64,000 nt of DNA from DRWZ01 sp964601505 (GCA_964601505.1 CAZRNR010000003.1:9596-73595); one strand, 5' to 3'; numbered from the stretch's first letter, positions 46,553 to 56,696 are shown. Notes: generated by a model from the letters alone, not told the origin. Numbers and translations are program-made.

Positions 46553-47859
46553 CCTCCCAGTTGAGTTCCACCGCCTGTACCCTGACCGCCTTGTTGGTTC
46601 CCGCCCCCTTGTTGAGTTTCCTCTTGCTTTTCACATCCCACAGAGATCCTGAAATCTGAACTTCTTATGTTTATGCCCGATTGAGAATTCCCATCCCTTA
46701 CTTCAACTCTAAAAAGGTGATTCCCAGTTTCAATGTTCTTATAGGTGTATGACCCGATAAGTTGTGGGGTTTGTATTATATTACCTTCTCCAAGTTTTTG
46801 CCTGAAGATATTCCAGGGTGTTGGGTTCCCTGAATTAGGATCATTGGGATTTATACTTGGCTGCTGGTCACACTCTGAGAAAACATGTCGCATCCTCCAG
46901 AATACAAAGGATGGATCATCTTCAACGGTGAATTCAAATTTTACTGTATCACCTGCCTTGAATACATCAAGTGTTGTTGGAGAAAGGAAGTTCGGTGGAG
47001 CTGGAGGAGTTCCAAGCTCAACACCTAAACGATTTGTGTAAGACCAGCATGTCCATGTTAGCACTGGGTTAAGAGGTCTTCCCAGATTTACCTGAGCCCT
47101 GACTCTCCACCAGTATATACCTTCTTGCAGATTGAATTGAACATCCTGAGACGTTCCTCCACCTATTACCGATACTGGATTTGCTTGTCCTCCAGAAGCT
47201 TGTATTTCTACATTTTGAATAATCCTTCTGAAATCAGGGAAATCTGATATTTGAAAGATATACCTTACAGCATTATCAAATGGTTCCCAGTAGAATCTGG
47301 GATTAGTTTCATCTGTCCAAAAATTATTAACCGGGGCGTAAAGCGGAACCCTTCTTATAGATAAGCTACTTTTTGAGGAAAAAACTTTTATTGTTACGGT
47401 TATCGGTTCCGGTTTCTCTATTTTCTCGTTTCCTTGTTCGTCTTTAACTTTTTTCACAAGTGGTTTTGAGGTGTTCCATCCAACAAACAAGTTTTTGTTC
47501 TCTGAATCTTTTCCGGCTGAAATTTTTACCTGATTTCCGACTGGTTGGGGAACACCATCTCCGCCAATCTTATATATTATTGCCTCGGATCCAGCGAATA
47601 TAACGGGATTTGTGGGATCAATTTCTGTTTTCCCGTATGTCCTTTCATCATCTGTTTCTATTATAACATCATCTCCTCTTTTTAAGGTTATCCCTGTGTC
47701 AAACCATGTTTTATCTGATGTTAAAGTTATTTGTTTTTCAATTGTTGGAATCTCTTCTTGACAATCTATTTCTCCAGAATTTTGTTGATCTGATGTATTG
47801 CTCTCACTACAATAGCTCAATAGAATCAGTAGCAGTGTAAGGGGTATCAAAAGACGCAT
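46549..47859 (-). CDS. Lipoprotein with PA-IL-like lectin domain and FN3-like domains
   Basis: The 436-aa product has a lipobox (ILLSYCSES, C17). Next is a domain with DKTWFDTGITLKRGDDVIIE and AIIYKIGGDGVPQPVGNQVKI (about 49-125), which recalls the calcium- and galactose-binding PA-IL lectin fold. Two beta domains follow (about 165-275 and 285-400), with WRVRAQVN and HLFRVEVRDGN as FN3-like strands. The tail is a Gly/Gln-rich low-complexity segment. It may bind surface carbohydrate. The specific ligand is unknown. Confidence 0.75.
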   Translation of the reverse strand: MRLLIPLTLLLILLSYCSESNTSDQQNSGEIDCQEEIPTIEKQITLTSDKTWFDTGITLKRGDDVIIETDDERTYGKTEIDPTNPVIFAGSEAIIYKIGGDGVPQPVGNQVKISAGKDSENKNLFVGWNTSKPLVKKVKDEQGNEKIEKPEPITVTIKVFSSKSSLSIRRVPLYAPVNNFWTDETNPRFYWEPFDNAVRYIFQISDFPDFRRIIQNVEIQASGGQANPVSVIGGGTSQDVQFNLQEGIYWWRVRAQVNLGRPLNPVLTWTCWSYTNRLGVELGTPPAPPNFLSPTTLDVFKAGDTVKFEFTVEDDPSFVFWRMRHVFSECDQQPSINPNDPNSGNPTPWNIFRQKLGEGNIIQTPQLIGSYTYKNIETGNHLFRVEVRDGNSQSGINIRSSDFRISVGCEKQEETQQGGGNQQGGQGTGGGTQLGG

Positions 47860-48076
47860 ATGTAATATTTTAGCTATGCGGTTTTTATTAAATGGTCTTT
47901 TTCAATTTTTTCTATTATCACATTGATGATTATGAAAACTTTTTTCTTTTATTATTCTTTATTCTGTGTGTATTATCTTAAAACCAATCTTTTTGAAATA
48001 TGTTTAAGTTGATTTAAAAGGGAGTTTTTATATATTTCATTCCTGAACACTTTTGTAATTTAATAAAATAAATAAT

Positions 48077-49534
48077 GTGAAGATAAAGCTCCCATTTGAA
48101 ATAGATCTTAGTACTATAGCTCAGGCTTCCGGTGGTTATCTTCTAGGTGAAGATATCAGAATAAGCTTTATATCAACTGATACAAGAAAAGATGTTTCTG
48201 ATTCAATTTTTATTCCTATAAGAGGTGAGAATTTTGATGGACATGAATTTATCCCAGTAGCCTCAGAGAAGGGGGCAGTAGCTTTTTTTTCATCTGAAGA
48301 TTTTTGGGAGAAGAAGCTTAAGAATGATTCTCATTTTAAACCTTTTATCTTGGTCAAAGATACATCCGAAGCTTTTTTGAAACTTGCTTATTATGTCAGG
48401 AGTAAGTTGAAGGCTTTCGTGATTGCTGTCGGAGGAAGTGTGGGGAAAACTACTACAAAAGAACTGATACATTTTATCTTTTCAGAATTGGGATTCAAAG
48501 CCCACAAAAGTGCGAAAAGTTTTAATAACAATGTTGGTTTGGCTATAACAATTCTTTCAATGGATAAAGATTCAGAACTTGGGATATTTGAAATCGGAAC
48601 TTCTCATAAAGGGGAAATAAAATATCTTACAAAATTTGCTGATCCGGATCTTGGAGTAATAACTGCAATAGGTAAGGAACATCTTGAGGGTCTTGAAGAT
48701 GAACATGGAGTCTTTGAAGAAGAAGTAGATTTGATAAGATATGTAGTAGATAAGCAGGGTATTTCTGTTTTGAATATAGGCTATAGGGAGCTCAAGAGAT
48801 TTTTTGATTCTATTGATGGAAAGAAGATAGGATTCTACATGATGAGAGATTCAGAAGGTTTTTTATGCAAAAATTCTGTTGCATGTAAAGTTGAGAGTGT
48901 TGATGAATTCTTTAATTCAGTTTTTAGGTTATCAATAGACGGATTAGGTAGTTTTGTTCTAGCGACAAATTTACCTCCGCATCTTGGTGAAGTTGTTGCA
49001 GGTTCAATCTCATCTGTTATCGCATATTTGAAGTATGAAAGGCAAGCTGAATCATTTAATGATATCTTTAGGATTGATTTCAAAAAGTTTAAAAGAGAGA
49101 AGGGGAGGTTTGAGGTCAAAAAGCGAGGAAAAATATTTATCATAGATGACACATATAATTCAAATCCGACATCTGTTGAAGGTATGTTTTTCTCAGCATC
49201 GTTTCAAAAAGGTAGGAAGATATTCGTGATTGGGGATATGCTTGAGCTTGGGAAGATGTCCGAGCAGGAACATGAAAATCTTGGAAATTTAGCGAGTAAA
49301 TATTTTGATAGGGATGAGGTGTTTTTTCTGGTCAATGGAGATTTTGCAGATTGTATGTTCAGGGGATTTCAGAGAAACGGTTTTTCTGCTTATGTTGCCA
49401 AGAACAGAAATGATGTGGTTGATGAGCTTTTTAAGATTGTTGAAGATGGAGATTATGTTTTCTTTAAAGCTTCAAGGAGATGCAAGTTTGAGGATATATT
49501 AACAGAATTTTCGGAGCGCATCAGAATTTTTTAG
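48077..49534 (+). CDS. murF: UDP-N-acetylmuramoyl-tripeptide--D-alanyl-D-alanine ligase
   Basis: MurF adds D-Ala-D-Ala to the peptidoglycan precursor. The 485-aa protein has the N-terminal UDP-binding domain (ISTDTRKDV, FIPIRGENFDGHEF), the ATP-binding AVGGSVGKTTTKELIHFI, SFNNNVGLA, GIFEIGTSHKGEI, AIGKEHLEG and a C-domain with DDTYNSNPTS. Start codon is GTG at 48077. It is 16 bp before mraY, so the two form a small cell-wall operon separate from rsmH. Confidence 0.95.
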   Translation: MKIKLPFEIDLSTIAQASGGYLLGEDIRISFISTDTRKDVSDSIFIPIRGENFDGHEFIPVASEKGAVAFFSSEDFWEKKLKNDSHFKPFILVKDTSEAFLKLAYYVRSKLKAFVIAVGGSVGKTTTKELIHFIFSELGFKAHKSAKSFNNNVGLAITILSMDKDSELGIFEIGTSHKGEIKYLTKFADPDLGVITAIGKEHLEGLEDEHGVFEEEVDLIRYVVDKQGISVLNIGYRELKRFFDSIDGKKIGFYMMRDSEGFLCKNSVACKVESVDEFFNSVFRLSIDGLGSFVLATNLPPHLGEVVAGSISSVIAYLKYERQAESFNDIFRIDFKKFKREKGRFEVKKRGKIFIIDDTYNSNPTSVEGMFFSASFQKGRKIFVIGDMLELGKMSEQEHENLGNLASKYFDRDEVFFLVNGDFADCMFRGFQRNGFSAYVAKNRNDVVDELFKIVEDGDYVFFKASRRCKFEDILTEFSERIRIF

Positions 49535-49550
49535 AATTTTTTCATATATC

Positions 49551-50585
49551 ATGCTTTTCCCAGATTATAAGATAACAGAGAGAGCAATTCTTTCTTTCAT
49601 TTTTTCCATTTCATTTTATTTGTTTTTTGGCAAGAAACTTATAAATTTCCTTAGGAATATTGGTCTTGGTCAAAGAGTTTATCATTTGGGGCCTAAAGAG
49701 CATCTTTCAAAAGAAGGGACTCCAACTGCTGGTGGGGTATTTATATGGCTTTTTTCATCAGCTTCTGCTATTTTATTCGGAGATTTGAAGAATAAGTATC
49801 TTGTTCTATCACTTATTACTTTCTCGCTCTTTTCAATTCTTGGATTGATTGATGATATTCTCAAGAAAAAAAGTAAAAAAAGAGGACTGACTATATCGCA
49901 GAAGTTTTCGCTTCAAGTTTTGATTTCGTTTTTCATATTATCTATAACTTTCCTCACAATTGATTTTAACACTTCACTGCGTGTTCCATTCTCTGCTTAC
50001 TATATTGATATTCCCTATTATCTTTCTTTTATATTCGCATTATTTATACTTGTCGGGAGTTCAAATGCTGTAAATCTAACTGATGGACTTGATGGACTTG
50101 CTGGTTCTCATCTTGTTGTTGCTTTTTCTGTTCTTATGATCTTCTGCTACTTAGCTGGACACTATGTCTTTGCGGATTATCTTGATATGATTTTTGTCAA
50201 CGGTGTGGGTGAGGTTGTTGTGCTTATTGCAGGAATAATAGGAGCTTTACTTGGTTTCCTTTGGTATAATTCATATCCTGCTCAGGTTTTTATGGGAGAT
50301 TCTGGTTCTCTATCTTTGGGAGCTCTTTTAGCATATATAGCAATGATTTCTAAAACAGAATTCTTCTTACCAATTTATGGTTTTCTTTTTGTTCTTGAGG
50401 CACTATCTGTTATAATGCAAGTTGGATATTTTAAAATGACAGGTGGGAAGAGAATTTTTAGAATGGCTCCACTACATCACCACTTTGAACTTGGCGGACT
50501 TAGAGAAACAAAGGTTGTAGCGCGGTTCATTATAGTTGCAATAATACTTGGGGGACTTGCATTACTTGGCTTAAAAGTAAATTGA
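49551..50585 (+). CDS. mraY: Phospho-N-acetylmuramoyl-pentapeptide transferase
   Basis: MraY moves phospho-MurNAc-pentapeptide onto undecaprenyl phosphate, making lipid I at the membrane. The 344-aa polytopic protein carries EGTPTAGGVFIW, the aspartate pair in LGLIDDILKKK, SSNAVNLTDGLDGLAG, FMGDSGSLSLG and LHHHFEL, all catalytic or substrate-binding motifs. About ten membrane segments are visible. It ends the murF-mraY unit; murD, ftsW and murG do not follow. Confidence 0.96.
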   Translation: MLFPDYKITERAILSFIFSISFYLFFGKKLINFLRNIGLGQRVYHLGPKEHLSKEGTPTAGGVFIWLFSSASAILFGDLKNKYLVLSLITFSLFSILGLIDDILKKKSKKRGLTISQKFSLQVLISFFILSITFLTIDFNTSLRVPFSAYYIDIPYYLSFIFALFILVGSSNAVNLTDGLDGLAGSHLVVAFSVLMIFCYLAGHYVFADYLDMIFVNGVGEVVVLIAGIIGALLGFLWYNSYPAQVFMGDSGSLSLGALLAYIAMISKTEFFLPIYGFLFVLEALSVIMQVGYFKMTGGKRIFRMAPLHHHFELGGLRETKVVARFIIVAIILGGLALLGLKVN

Positions 50586-50848
50586 TTTTCTAATTCTTAC
50601 AGTGATCAGAAATGACTCCAACCAATCAGATATGTTTCTATTTATTGTTTTGTATGGAACTTTGCATGTTCTGTTAAATGAATTGTAAAAAAATTCTTAG
50701 CTGTTTTCAATAACCGGAGAAATTTTACAATTTTTGGTCTATAATTTTTTTACACAGCAGTTAACATTTTGGATACTTTAGGTTTAGATGACATATCTGA
50801 CAGAACTTTTGAGATAAAGCAAATTGTATGAGAATTTTTGTTAGCTAT

Positions 50849-51130
50849 TTATCTTGCTGCTTCTTGTTTCTTTCTTTTATAGTATTCTGCATTCTTTTCT
50901 ATAAAACTTCTCCATTTTTCTGGCAAAGATGATTCTGGGAAGATCGCATTTACGGGGCATACAGGTTCACAAGCTCCACAATCTATACATTCCTGAGGGT
51001 CTATGTAAAGCTGCTCTTCCTTTGAAAAATCTGCTTCATCTTTTTTAGGATGAATACAATCAACAGGACATACCTCAGTACATGCCGTATCTTTCACTCC
51101 AATGCATGGTTCCGCTATTATGTAAGGCAT
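50849..51130 (-). CDS. Seven-iron ferredoxin
   Basis: A 93-aa electron carrier. Cysteines C9, C17, C21, C25, then C48, C51, C54 and C58 are arranged as in 7Fe ferredoxins: C-x7-C-x3-CP followed by CxxCxxCxxxCP. One [3Fe-4S] and one [4Fe-4S] cluster are expected. A helical C-terminal extension is typical of the Thermus/Azotobacter type. A strong ribosome binding site GAGGAGGT (51138-51145) precedes the ATG, unlike most genes here. It lies downstream of thrC-gmk. Confidence 0.93.
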   Translation of the reverse strand: MPYIIAEPCIGVKDTACTEVCPVDCIHPKKDEADFSKEEQLYIDPQECIDCGACEPVCPVNAIFPESSLPEKWRSFIEKNAEYYKRKKQEAAR

Positions 51131-51137
51131 ATAAATT

Positions 51138-51145
51138 ACCTCCTC
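51138..51145 (-). promoter_or_regulatory. Strong ribosome binding site of the ferredoxin
   Basis: GAGGAGGT on the minus strand ends 7 nt before the ATG at 51130 and matches the 16S tail; it indicates high expression. Confidence 0.85.
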
Positions 51146-51232
51146 ATTGTTATCATTATAGTAATTTAGTAATTTTTAGATATTGCCTTATGTTTATGTT
51201 TTTACAAAAATTTTTTTATATTGATGGTTTTA

Positions 51233-51802
51233 CTAGATATTCTTTTCTATTGATCTGATTATTATTTCTTTGACCTTTATTATTGCTTCCTCTAAATCAT
51301 CATTCACGATAACAAAATCAAAGATGTTAGATTTTTCCATTTCTTCTTGAGCGTTTTTTATTCTTCTTTCTACATCTTTTGTATCTTTTCTTCGGATTAT
51401 TCTTTTTTTGAGCTCTTCTAGGCTTGGGGGTTTAATGAATATGAGAAGACATTCATCGCCTAGTTTCTCCTTGATTTTTTCTGCTCCCTGAACATCTATA
51501 TCGAGCAAAAGTAATTTCCCCTGATTCAGCGCGTTATGAAGGTTTGATTTTGGAGTCCCGTATAGATTGCCATGAACCTCTGCCCATTCCAGCATCTGAT
51601 CAGATTTAACCAGATTGTAAAAATCTTCTTTTGACACAAAAAAATAATCTCTTCCTTCAACTTCTTTAGGCCTTTTTTCTCTTGTCGTGTAAGATACAGA
51701 GAATAAGATTTTATCTTTAAGCTTGTGATCTTCAAGAATTCTTCTAATTATCGTAGTTTTTCCTACGCCAGAAGGTCCGGATATGACAATTGACTTTATC
51801 AT
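51233..51802 (-). CDS. gmk: Guanylate kinase
   Basis: It phosphorylates GMP to GDP. The 189-aa protein has the P-loop ISGPSGVGKTTI, FSVSYTTREKRPKEVEGRDYFFV (GMP binding) and LLLDIDVQGAEKIK, with RIIRRKDTKDVERRI in the lid. Length is usual. The start ATG overlaps the thrC stop as TAATG, so translation is probably coupled to threonine synthase. rpoZ and the YicC gene, its frequent neighbours, are absent. Confidence 0.96.
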   Translation of the reverse strand: MIKSIVISGPSGVGKTTIIRRILEDHKLKDKILFSVSYTTREKRPKEVEGRDYFFVSKEDFYNLVKSDQMLEWAEVHGNLYGTPKSNLHNALNQGKLLLLDIDVQGAEKIKEKLGDECLLIFIKPPSLEELKKRIIRRKDTKDVERRIKNAQEEMEKSNIFDFVIVNDDLEEAIIKVKEIIIRSIEKNI

Positions 51803-52977
51803 TATTGATCTTGTATTTCTTGGATTTGATTATGAAATGGAAACTCTTGATGGATAATTGTTTTATCTTGATGTTTTTTGATCTCTTCTTCTATTATTTT
51901 CTTTATTTCAAAGAATCCTGGTTCAACTGTTATATCTTCAGATTTTATAAAATCAAAAACTGCTTGGGGATCTTTTAGTCCGTGTCCAGTAAGTGTGCAC
52001 ACTACTATTGAGTCTTTTTTTTCAATCTTTCGGTTTTCAAGCGCTTTTATGAAACCAGCTAATGATGCGCAGGAGGCTAGTTCGCAGAATATTCCTTCAA
52101 ATTTGCTCAGTATTTTATATGTCTTTATTATTCTTTCATCTTCTACTGATTCTATCATACCTTTTGACTCATCTCTTGCTTCTTCGGCTTTCTTCCAATT
52201 TACTGGGTCACCTATCCTTATAGCTGACGCGACAGTTTGTGGTTCTTTTATTGGATAACCTTTAACTATCGGTGCTGCTCCCTCAGCTTGAACTCCGCAC
52301 ATTTTGGGTAGATTTTCTATCTTTTTCAGTTCAAGATATTCTTTGTATCCTATCCAGTATGAATATATGTTAGCAGCATTTCCAACTGGTAGGAAATGAT
52401 AATCTGGCGCAGTTTTTAGGACCTCGCATATTTCAAATGATGCGGTTTTCTGCCCTTGAATTCTCCAAGGATTTATGGAATTTACGATAAAAAGATCAAA
52501 ATCTTGGGCTATTTTTTGAACAATCTCCATAGCATCGTCGAAATTTCCTTTTACTTTTATGATTTTTGCTCCGTATGCGATGGCTTGAACTATTTTACCA
52601 ACAGCTACACCTTTTTCTGGAACTACAACGAAAACTGGTATTCTAGATCTCGCTCCATAAGCGGCGGCAGAAGCTGATGTATTTCCTGTTGATGCACATA
52701 TCAGAGCACGAGATTTTATATCCCTCGCGCGTGTTACGGCAACGACCATCCCCCTGTCTTTAAAGGAAGCTGTCGGATTTATACCTTCATATTTGAAGTA
52801 TATCTTACCACTAAATCCTAGATTTCTTAATTCTTGCTGAATAAAAACTGATTCTATAAGTGGTGTATTCCCTTCATAAAGGGTAATATACGGTTCTTTC
52901 AATCTTTCAGATCCGACCCGTATAAAATCTTTATACTTGTTTATTATTCCCTTCCAATGTTTATCGCTATCGTCCAC
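51802..52977 (-). CDS. thrC: Threonine synthase
   Basis: A PLP enzyme that makes threonine from O-phosphohomoserine. The protein (391 aa) shows LYEGNTPLIES, GINPTASFKDRGM with the PLP lysine, ICASTGNTSASAAAYGARSRIP, and the phosphate loop VGNAANIYSYWIGYKEY. This is the shorter, GTPTxSFKDR-type family found in Gram-positives and archaea. A pathway-related threonine dehydratase is less likely. It heads the thrC-gmk unit and diverges from uvrB. Confidence 0.92.
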   Translation of the reverse strand: MDDSDKHWKGIINKYKDFIRVGSERLKEPYITLYEGNTPLIESVFIQQELRNLGFSGKIYFKYEGINPTASFKDRGMVVAVTRARDIKSRALICASTGNTSASAAAYGARSRIPVFVVVPEKGVAVGKIVQAIAYGAKIIKVKGNFDDAMEIVQKIAQDFDLFIVNSINPWRIQGQKTASFEICEVLKTAPDYHFLPVGNAANIYSYWIGYKEYLELKKIENLPKMCGVQAEGAAPIVKGYPIKEPQTVASAIRIGDPVNWKKAEEARDESKGMIESVEDERIIKTYKILSKFEGIFCELASCASLAGFIKALENRKIEKKDSIVVCTLTGHGLKDPQAVFDFIKSEDITVEPGFFEIKKIIEEEIKKHQDKTIIHQEFPFHNQIQEIQDQ

Positions 52978-53071
52978 AGTGAAAGATAAGTATAATTATT
53001 CTACTCCCTAAAGTAAAATTCAAATATTCCGAAAACTTAAATTAATCACATAGGATCACCTTCCTGCATAG

Positions 53072-53104
53072 ACGGTTTGTGGGGGCTTCCCCGCAACCGT
53101 TTTT
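53072..53104 (+). terminator. GC-rich hairpin with T-run upstream of uvrB (attenuator or terminator)
   Basis: ACGGTT/AACCGT and GTGGGG/CCCCGC pair around a GCTT loop with one bulged T, followed on the plus strand by TTTTT and CTGTTTT. It has intrinsic-terminator form for plus-strand transcription. However, it lies in the divergent thrC-uvrB space, 48 bp before the uvrB ATG, and no plus-strand gene ends nearby. It may therefore attenuate uvrB or block stray transcripts. Confidence 0.6.
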
Positions 53105-53152
53105 CTGTTTTACGGTCTTTCCGAAAAATTCTTTTCAATTTTGCTATCATAT

Positions 53153-55132
53153 ATGGGAGAATTTATCCTTGAAACCGACTTTGTTCCAAGAGGTGATCAA
53201 CCTCAAGCCATAAATAAGCTTGTTCAGGGCGTAAGAGAAGGTATGGATTTTCAGGTCCTTCTTGGTGTTACGGGTTCGGGAAAGAGTTTTACCATGGCAT
53301 GTGTTATAAAGGAACTTGGAATGCCAGCTATTATAATAGAGCCTAATAAGACACTCGCAGGGCAGATTTACACGGAGTTCAAAACATTCTTTCCGAAAAA
53401 TGCTGTGGAATACCTCGTTTCATATTATGATTATTATCAGCCGGAATCTTATCTACCTGAGTATGACCTTTATATAGAGAAAGAAGCTATTGTGAATGAG
53501 GAAATAGATAGACTCAGGCATTCTGCCACTCGTTCCGCTATTTCTAGAAAAGATGTTATAATTATTGCTACAGTATCGGCAATATACAATATAGGTTCTC
53601 CCATTTATTACGGAAGCTTGAAACTCAGATTTTACAAGGGACAGAAAATTTCACCATTTGAATTCTTCAGGAAGCTTGTCGGATCAGGTTATGTTAGATC
53701 GGATATAGACTTTAAAAGAGGAACATTTAGAGTTCGTGGAGATACCGTAGATGTTTTCCCAGTGTATGAAGAATCGGTGGCTGTTAGATTTGAGTTTTTC
53801 GGTGATGAGATAGAGTCAATAATACTAATAGATTCCTTCACTGGGAATAGAATTGAGAAAATTAACGATATAGAAATATTCCCTGGAAATCATTATATAG
53901 CTCCAAAAAATGAGTTTGAAAGAGCTCTCAAAAGCATAAGAAAAGAACTTAGAGAATGTTATGAAAGATTTGTTCAGGAAGACAAAAAAGAAATTGCCGA
54001 TAGACTAAAAAGGAGAGTTGAGCATGACCTTGAAATGTTGGAAAACTTTGGTTTTTGTAAAGGTATTGAGAACTATTCAAGACATTTTGACGGCAGAGCA
54101 CCGGGAGATCCACCATTTACTATTTTTGACTACTTTTCAGATGATTTTTTGATTTTCATTGATGAGAGTCATATTACCGTTCCTCAGCTTCAAGCTATGT
54201 TCAAGGGAGATTTTACAAGGAAGAAAAACCTAATTGATTTTGGCTGGAGACTACCATCTGCTTATGATAACAGACCTCTAAAGTTTGAAGAATTTGAGAA
54301 ATTTATGAAACATACAATTTTTGTTTCGGCTACACCGGGGGACTGGGAATTATCTAGAGCCAGACAGGTTGTTGAACTAATAGTCAGACCTACTGGAATT
54401 GTAGATCCTCCTGTTTATATAAGACCAGCAAGGAATCAGATACAAGATTTGATCAGTGAAATTCAGTCTGTTTTGAGCAGGAATTTCCGAGCATTTGTTC
54501 TAACGCTTACGAAAAAACAGGCGGAAGAGCTTTCGGAGTACCTGAACTCACTTGGTATAAAAGCAAGGTACATGCATTCTGAAATAGACACAGTTGAGAG
54601 AATGGATATACTTCGGGATTTGAGATTAGGGGTTTTTGATGTTCTTGTAGGAATAAACCTTTTGCGTGAAGGGCTTGATGTTCCTGAGGTAGCTCTTGTT
54701 GCTATACTTGACGCAGACAGACAGGGGTTTTTACGCTCTTATCGTTCAATAATACAAATATCTGGAAGAGCTGCCAGAAACATAGAAAGTAAAGTCATAC
54801 TTTATGCAGATAATATGACAGAAGCCATAGATAAAGCTATTCAGGAGATGGAAAGACGAAGGAAGATTCAGCTTGAATATAACCAAAGAAATGGAATAAC
54901 ACCTTCAACAATAAAGAAAGAAATAAAAAGCTTTATCTTAAGTAAGAAAACCCAAGAAGATTATGACTGGACAGAGTTTCCTATAACTGAAATTCCCCCA
55001 TCAAAGATTCAAGATGTAATAAGAGATCTTGAGAAAAGAATGAAAGATTATGCAAAAAATCTTGAGTTTGAAAAGGCAGCAAAGATTAGAGATAAGATAA
55101 GAGAACTTAAAAAATTAATGCTACAACTTTAA
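53153..55132 (+). CDS. uvrB: UvrABC system protein B
   Basis: UvrB is the damage-verifying helicase-like subunit of nucleotide excision repair. The 659-aa protein has FVPRGDQPQAINKL, Walker A GVTGSGKS, the beta-hairpin YYDYYQPESYLP, helicase motifs FIDESH and NLLREGLDVPEVALVAILDADRQGFLRS, and the UVR domain (RMKDYAKNLEFEKAAKIRDKI split motif). I use the ATG at 53153 (MGEFILETDF), which matches the family start; a TTG 12 bp earlier is possible. No uvrA or uvrC is here. Confidence 0.97.
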   Translation: MGEFILETDFVPRGDQPQAINKLVQGVREGMDFQVLLGVTGSGKSFTMACVIKELGMPAIIIEPNKTLAGQIYTEFKTFFPKNAVEYLVSYYDYYQPESYLPEYDLYIEKEAIVNEEIDRLRHSATRSAISRKDVIIIATVSAIYNIGSPIYYGSLKLRFYKGQKISPFEFFRKLVGSGYVRSDIDFKRGTFRVRGDTVDVFPVYEESVAVRFEFFGDEIESIILIDSFTGNRIEKINDIEIFPGNHYIAPKNEFERALKSIRKELRECYERFVQEDKKEIADRLKRRVEHDLEMLENFGFCKGIENYSRHFDGRAPGDPPFTIFDYFSDDFLIFIDESHITVPQLQAMFKGDFTRKKNLIDFGWRLPSAYDNRPLKFEEFEKFMKHTIFVSATPGDWELSRARQVVELIVRPTGIVDPPVYIRPARNQIQDLISEIQSVLSRNFRAFVLTLTKKQAEELSEYLNSLGIKARYMHSEIDTVERMDILRDLRLGVFDVLVGINLLREGLDVPEVALVAILDADRQGFLRSYRSIIQISGRAARNIESKVILYADNMTEAIDKAIQEMERRRKIQLEYNQRNGITPSTIKKEIKSFILSKKTQEDYDWTEFPITEIPPSKIQDVIRDLEKRMKDYAKNLEFEKAAKIRDKIRELKKLMLQL

Positions 55133-55370
55133 TATGGAATTTTATTTTTATTTTGCGAAGCTTGAAGCTATAGGTGAAAGTTAGAAGGAAGATAAATCAA
55201 AGGATGAATAAGAATAATAAGAATAAAAATATTGCATTTTCTTGAATCTACCAACGAATTCTTTTTTGTGTTGGTTAGATTGAATTTTTAATGATTTTAA
55301 AAAGTTTCTTTATTCTTTTAGTTTTCTAAAATGATTTTGAGAGCTTATTTTGTTTAAAGGGTTGCAGGAA

Positions 55371-56696
55371 ATGTTTTCAATTATTGAAGAATTATTTTCG
55401 CGTTTATCAGGAAGGCAAGTGGTTTTGAAGATATTCAAGAACCTTCAGTGGTTGATAATTGATAGATTTTTAAGATATGGTATAGGTTTTTTTATCTCTA
55501 TCTTGATCGCAAGATATCTTGGACCTGAGAAGTATGGAATACTGAGCTATGGATTAGCCTTTGCTGCTATGTTTGGGCCTATAGCTACGCTTTCATCGGA
55601 CACCTTGATAGTGCGAAATATTTCATGGTTTCCCGAGAGAGAAAGTGATATTTTGGGAACTTTTCTTGTGCTCAGATTGTTGGCTTCTTTGTCTTCTACT
55701 ATTATTTGTGTCTTATCAGCTTTCCTTTTCGCTCATGAAAGCGGTACCGTCTTGCTTGTTATATTCATAAGTTCATCTATGTTTGTATTTCAGTCTTTTT
55801 ATGTTGTTGATCTTTTGTATCAAGCAAAAATTATGAATAAATCAAGTGTTATAATTCAGGATACTGGTTTCCTAATTTCTTCGGTTATGAAAGTTTATTT
55901 CCTTCATATTGGTGTAGATGTTGTGGCTTTTGCCTTTGCAAATCTGGTGGAGATAGTTTTTTCCGCTGCACTATTTTTCATCTCATATACAGTTGTTTCA
56001 AAAAAAAGATTTAAATTCTCACGAGATATTGCGTATAACTCTTTTAAAGATATTGTTTTACTGGTCTTGATTAGTGTATCAGTCGTTTTGCAGTCAAGAT
56101 TTGATCAAATACTTATAAAGAATCTAGTAGATCTTAAAGAGCTTGGATTTTACTCAATGGCTTTAAGGATTATAGAGTTAATTACAATTATACCATCTTT
56201 GATTTTTCAAGTTTCTCTTCCTCCTATCTCATCCGCCAAAAATCAAAATGAATCGGTATATGTAAGCCGATTGAGACAGGTTTATAGATTTATGTTCATT
56301 TTTAGTTTCATATCTACTTTCTTACTTGTTGTTTTCTCAAAACAAATAATTTCACTTCTTTATGGTGAAAAGTATTCCAGATCTGCTGAATTCCTTCCTT
56401 TTTTGACATCAAGAATACTTATTGCTTCTTTCGGTTTAGCAAGGGGTATATATATAAATACGGAGGGTCTCTTTTCTTTTTCTCTTATTACATATATTTT
56501 GGGAGCTGTTATTAGTGTATCTTTGAACTATGTACTCATTCCGAATTTTGGTGTATACGGAGCGATTATATCTGCTAATGTAGGTTTTATTTTCACAGTT
56601 TTTCTTCTTGACCCGTTAAACCCAAAGATGAGAACGAATTTAAAAATTATGATTGAAGGAATTTATACATTCTTTAGGATATTTAAGAGAGATTGA
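55371..56696 (+). CDS. Polysaccharide flippase (Wzx/RfbX family)
   Basis: A membrane protein with about 12-14 hydrophobic segments. It starts with a soluble helix, then GRQVVLKIFKNLQW and the family motif RYGIGFFISILIARYLGPEKYGILSYGLAFAAM (split, about 40-72). Members translocate lipid-linked oligosaccharides for O-antigen or capsule. With the group 1 glycosyltransferase (45240) and GDP-fucose synthase (531) it implies surface glycan production, though these are not clustered. Start is uncertain (ATG 55371 or TTG 55350). Confidence 0.85.
   Translation: MFSIIEELFSRLSGRQVVLKIFKNLQWLIIDRFLRYGIGFFISILIARYLGPEKYGILSYGLAFAAMFGPIATLSSDTLIVRNISWFPERESDILGTFLVLRLLASLSSTIICVLSAFLFAHESGTVLLVIFISSSMFVFQSFYVVDLLYQAKIMNKSSVIIQDTGFLISSVMKVYFLHIGVDVVAFAFANLVEIVFSAALFFISYTVVSKKRFKFSRDIAYNSFKDIVLLVLISVSVVLQSRFDQILIKNLVDLKELGFYSMALRIIELITIIPSLIFQVSLPPISSAKNQNESVYVSRLRQVYRFMFIFSFISTFLLVVFSKQIISLLYGEKYSRSAEFLPFLTSRILIASFGLARGIYINTEGLFSFSLITYILGAVISVSLNYVLIPNFGVYGAIISANVGFIFTVFLLDPLNPKMRTNLKIMIEGIYTFFRIFKRD

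Noticed and set aside
46461..46652. Continuation of the glycosyltransferase frame beyond the Ns
   Set aside because: It is a frame artefact created by the false gap and runs antisense to the lipoprotein gene.
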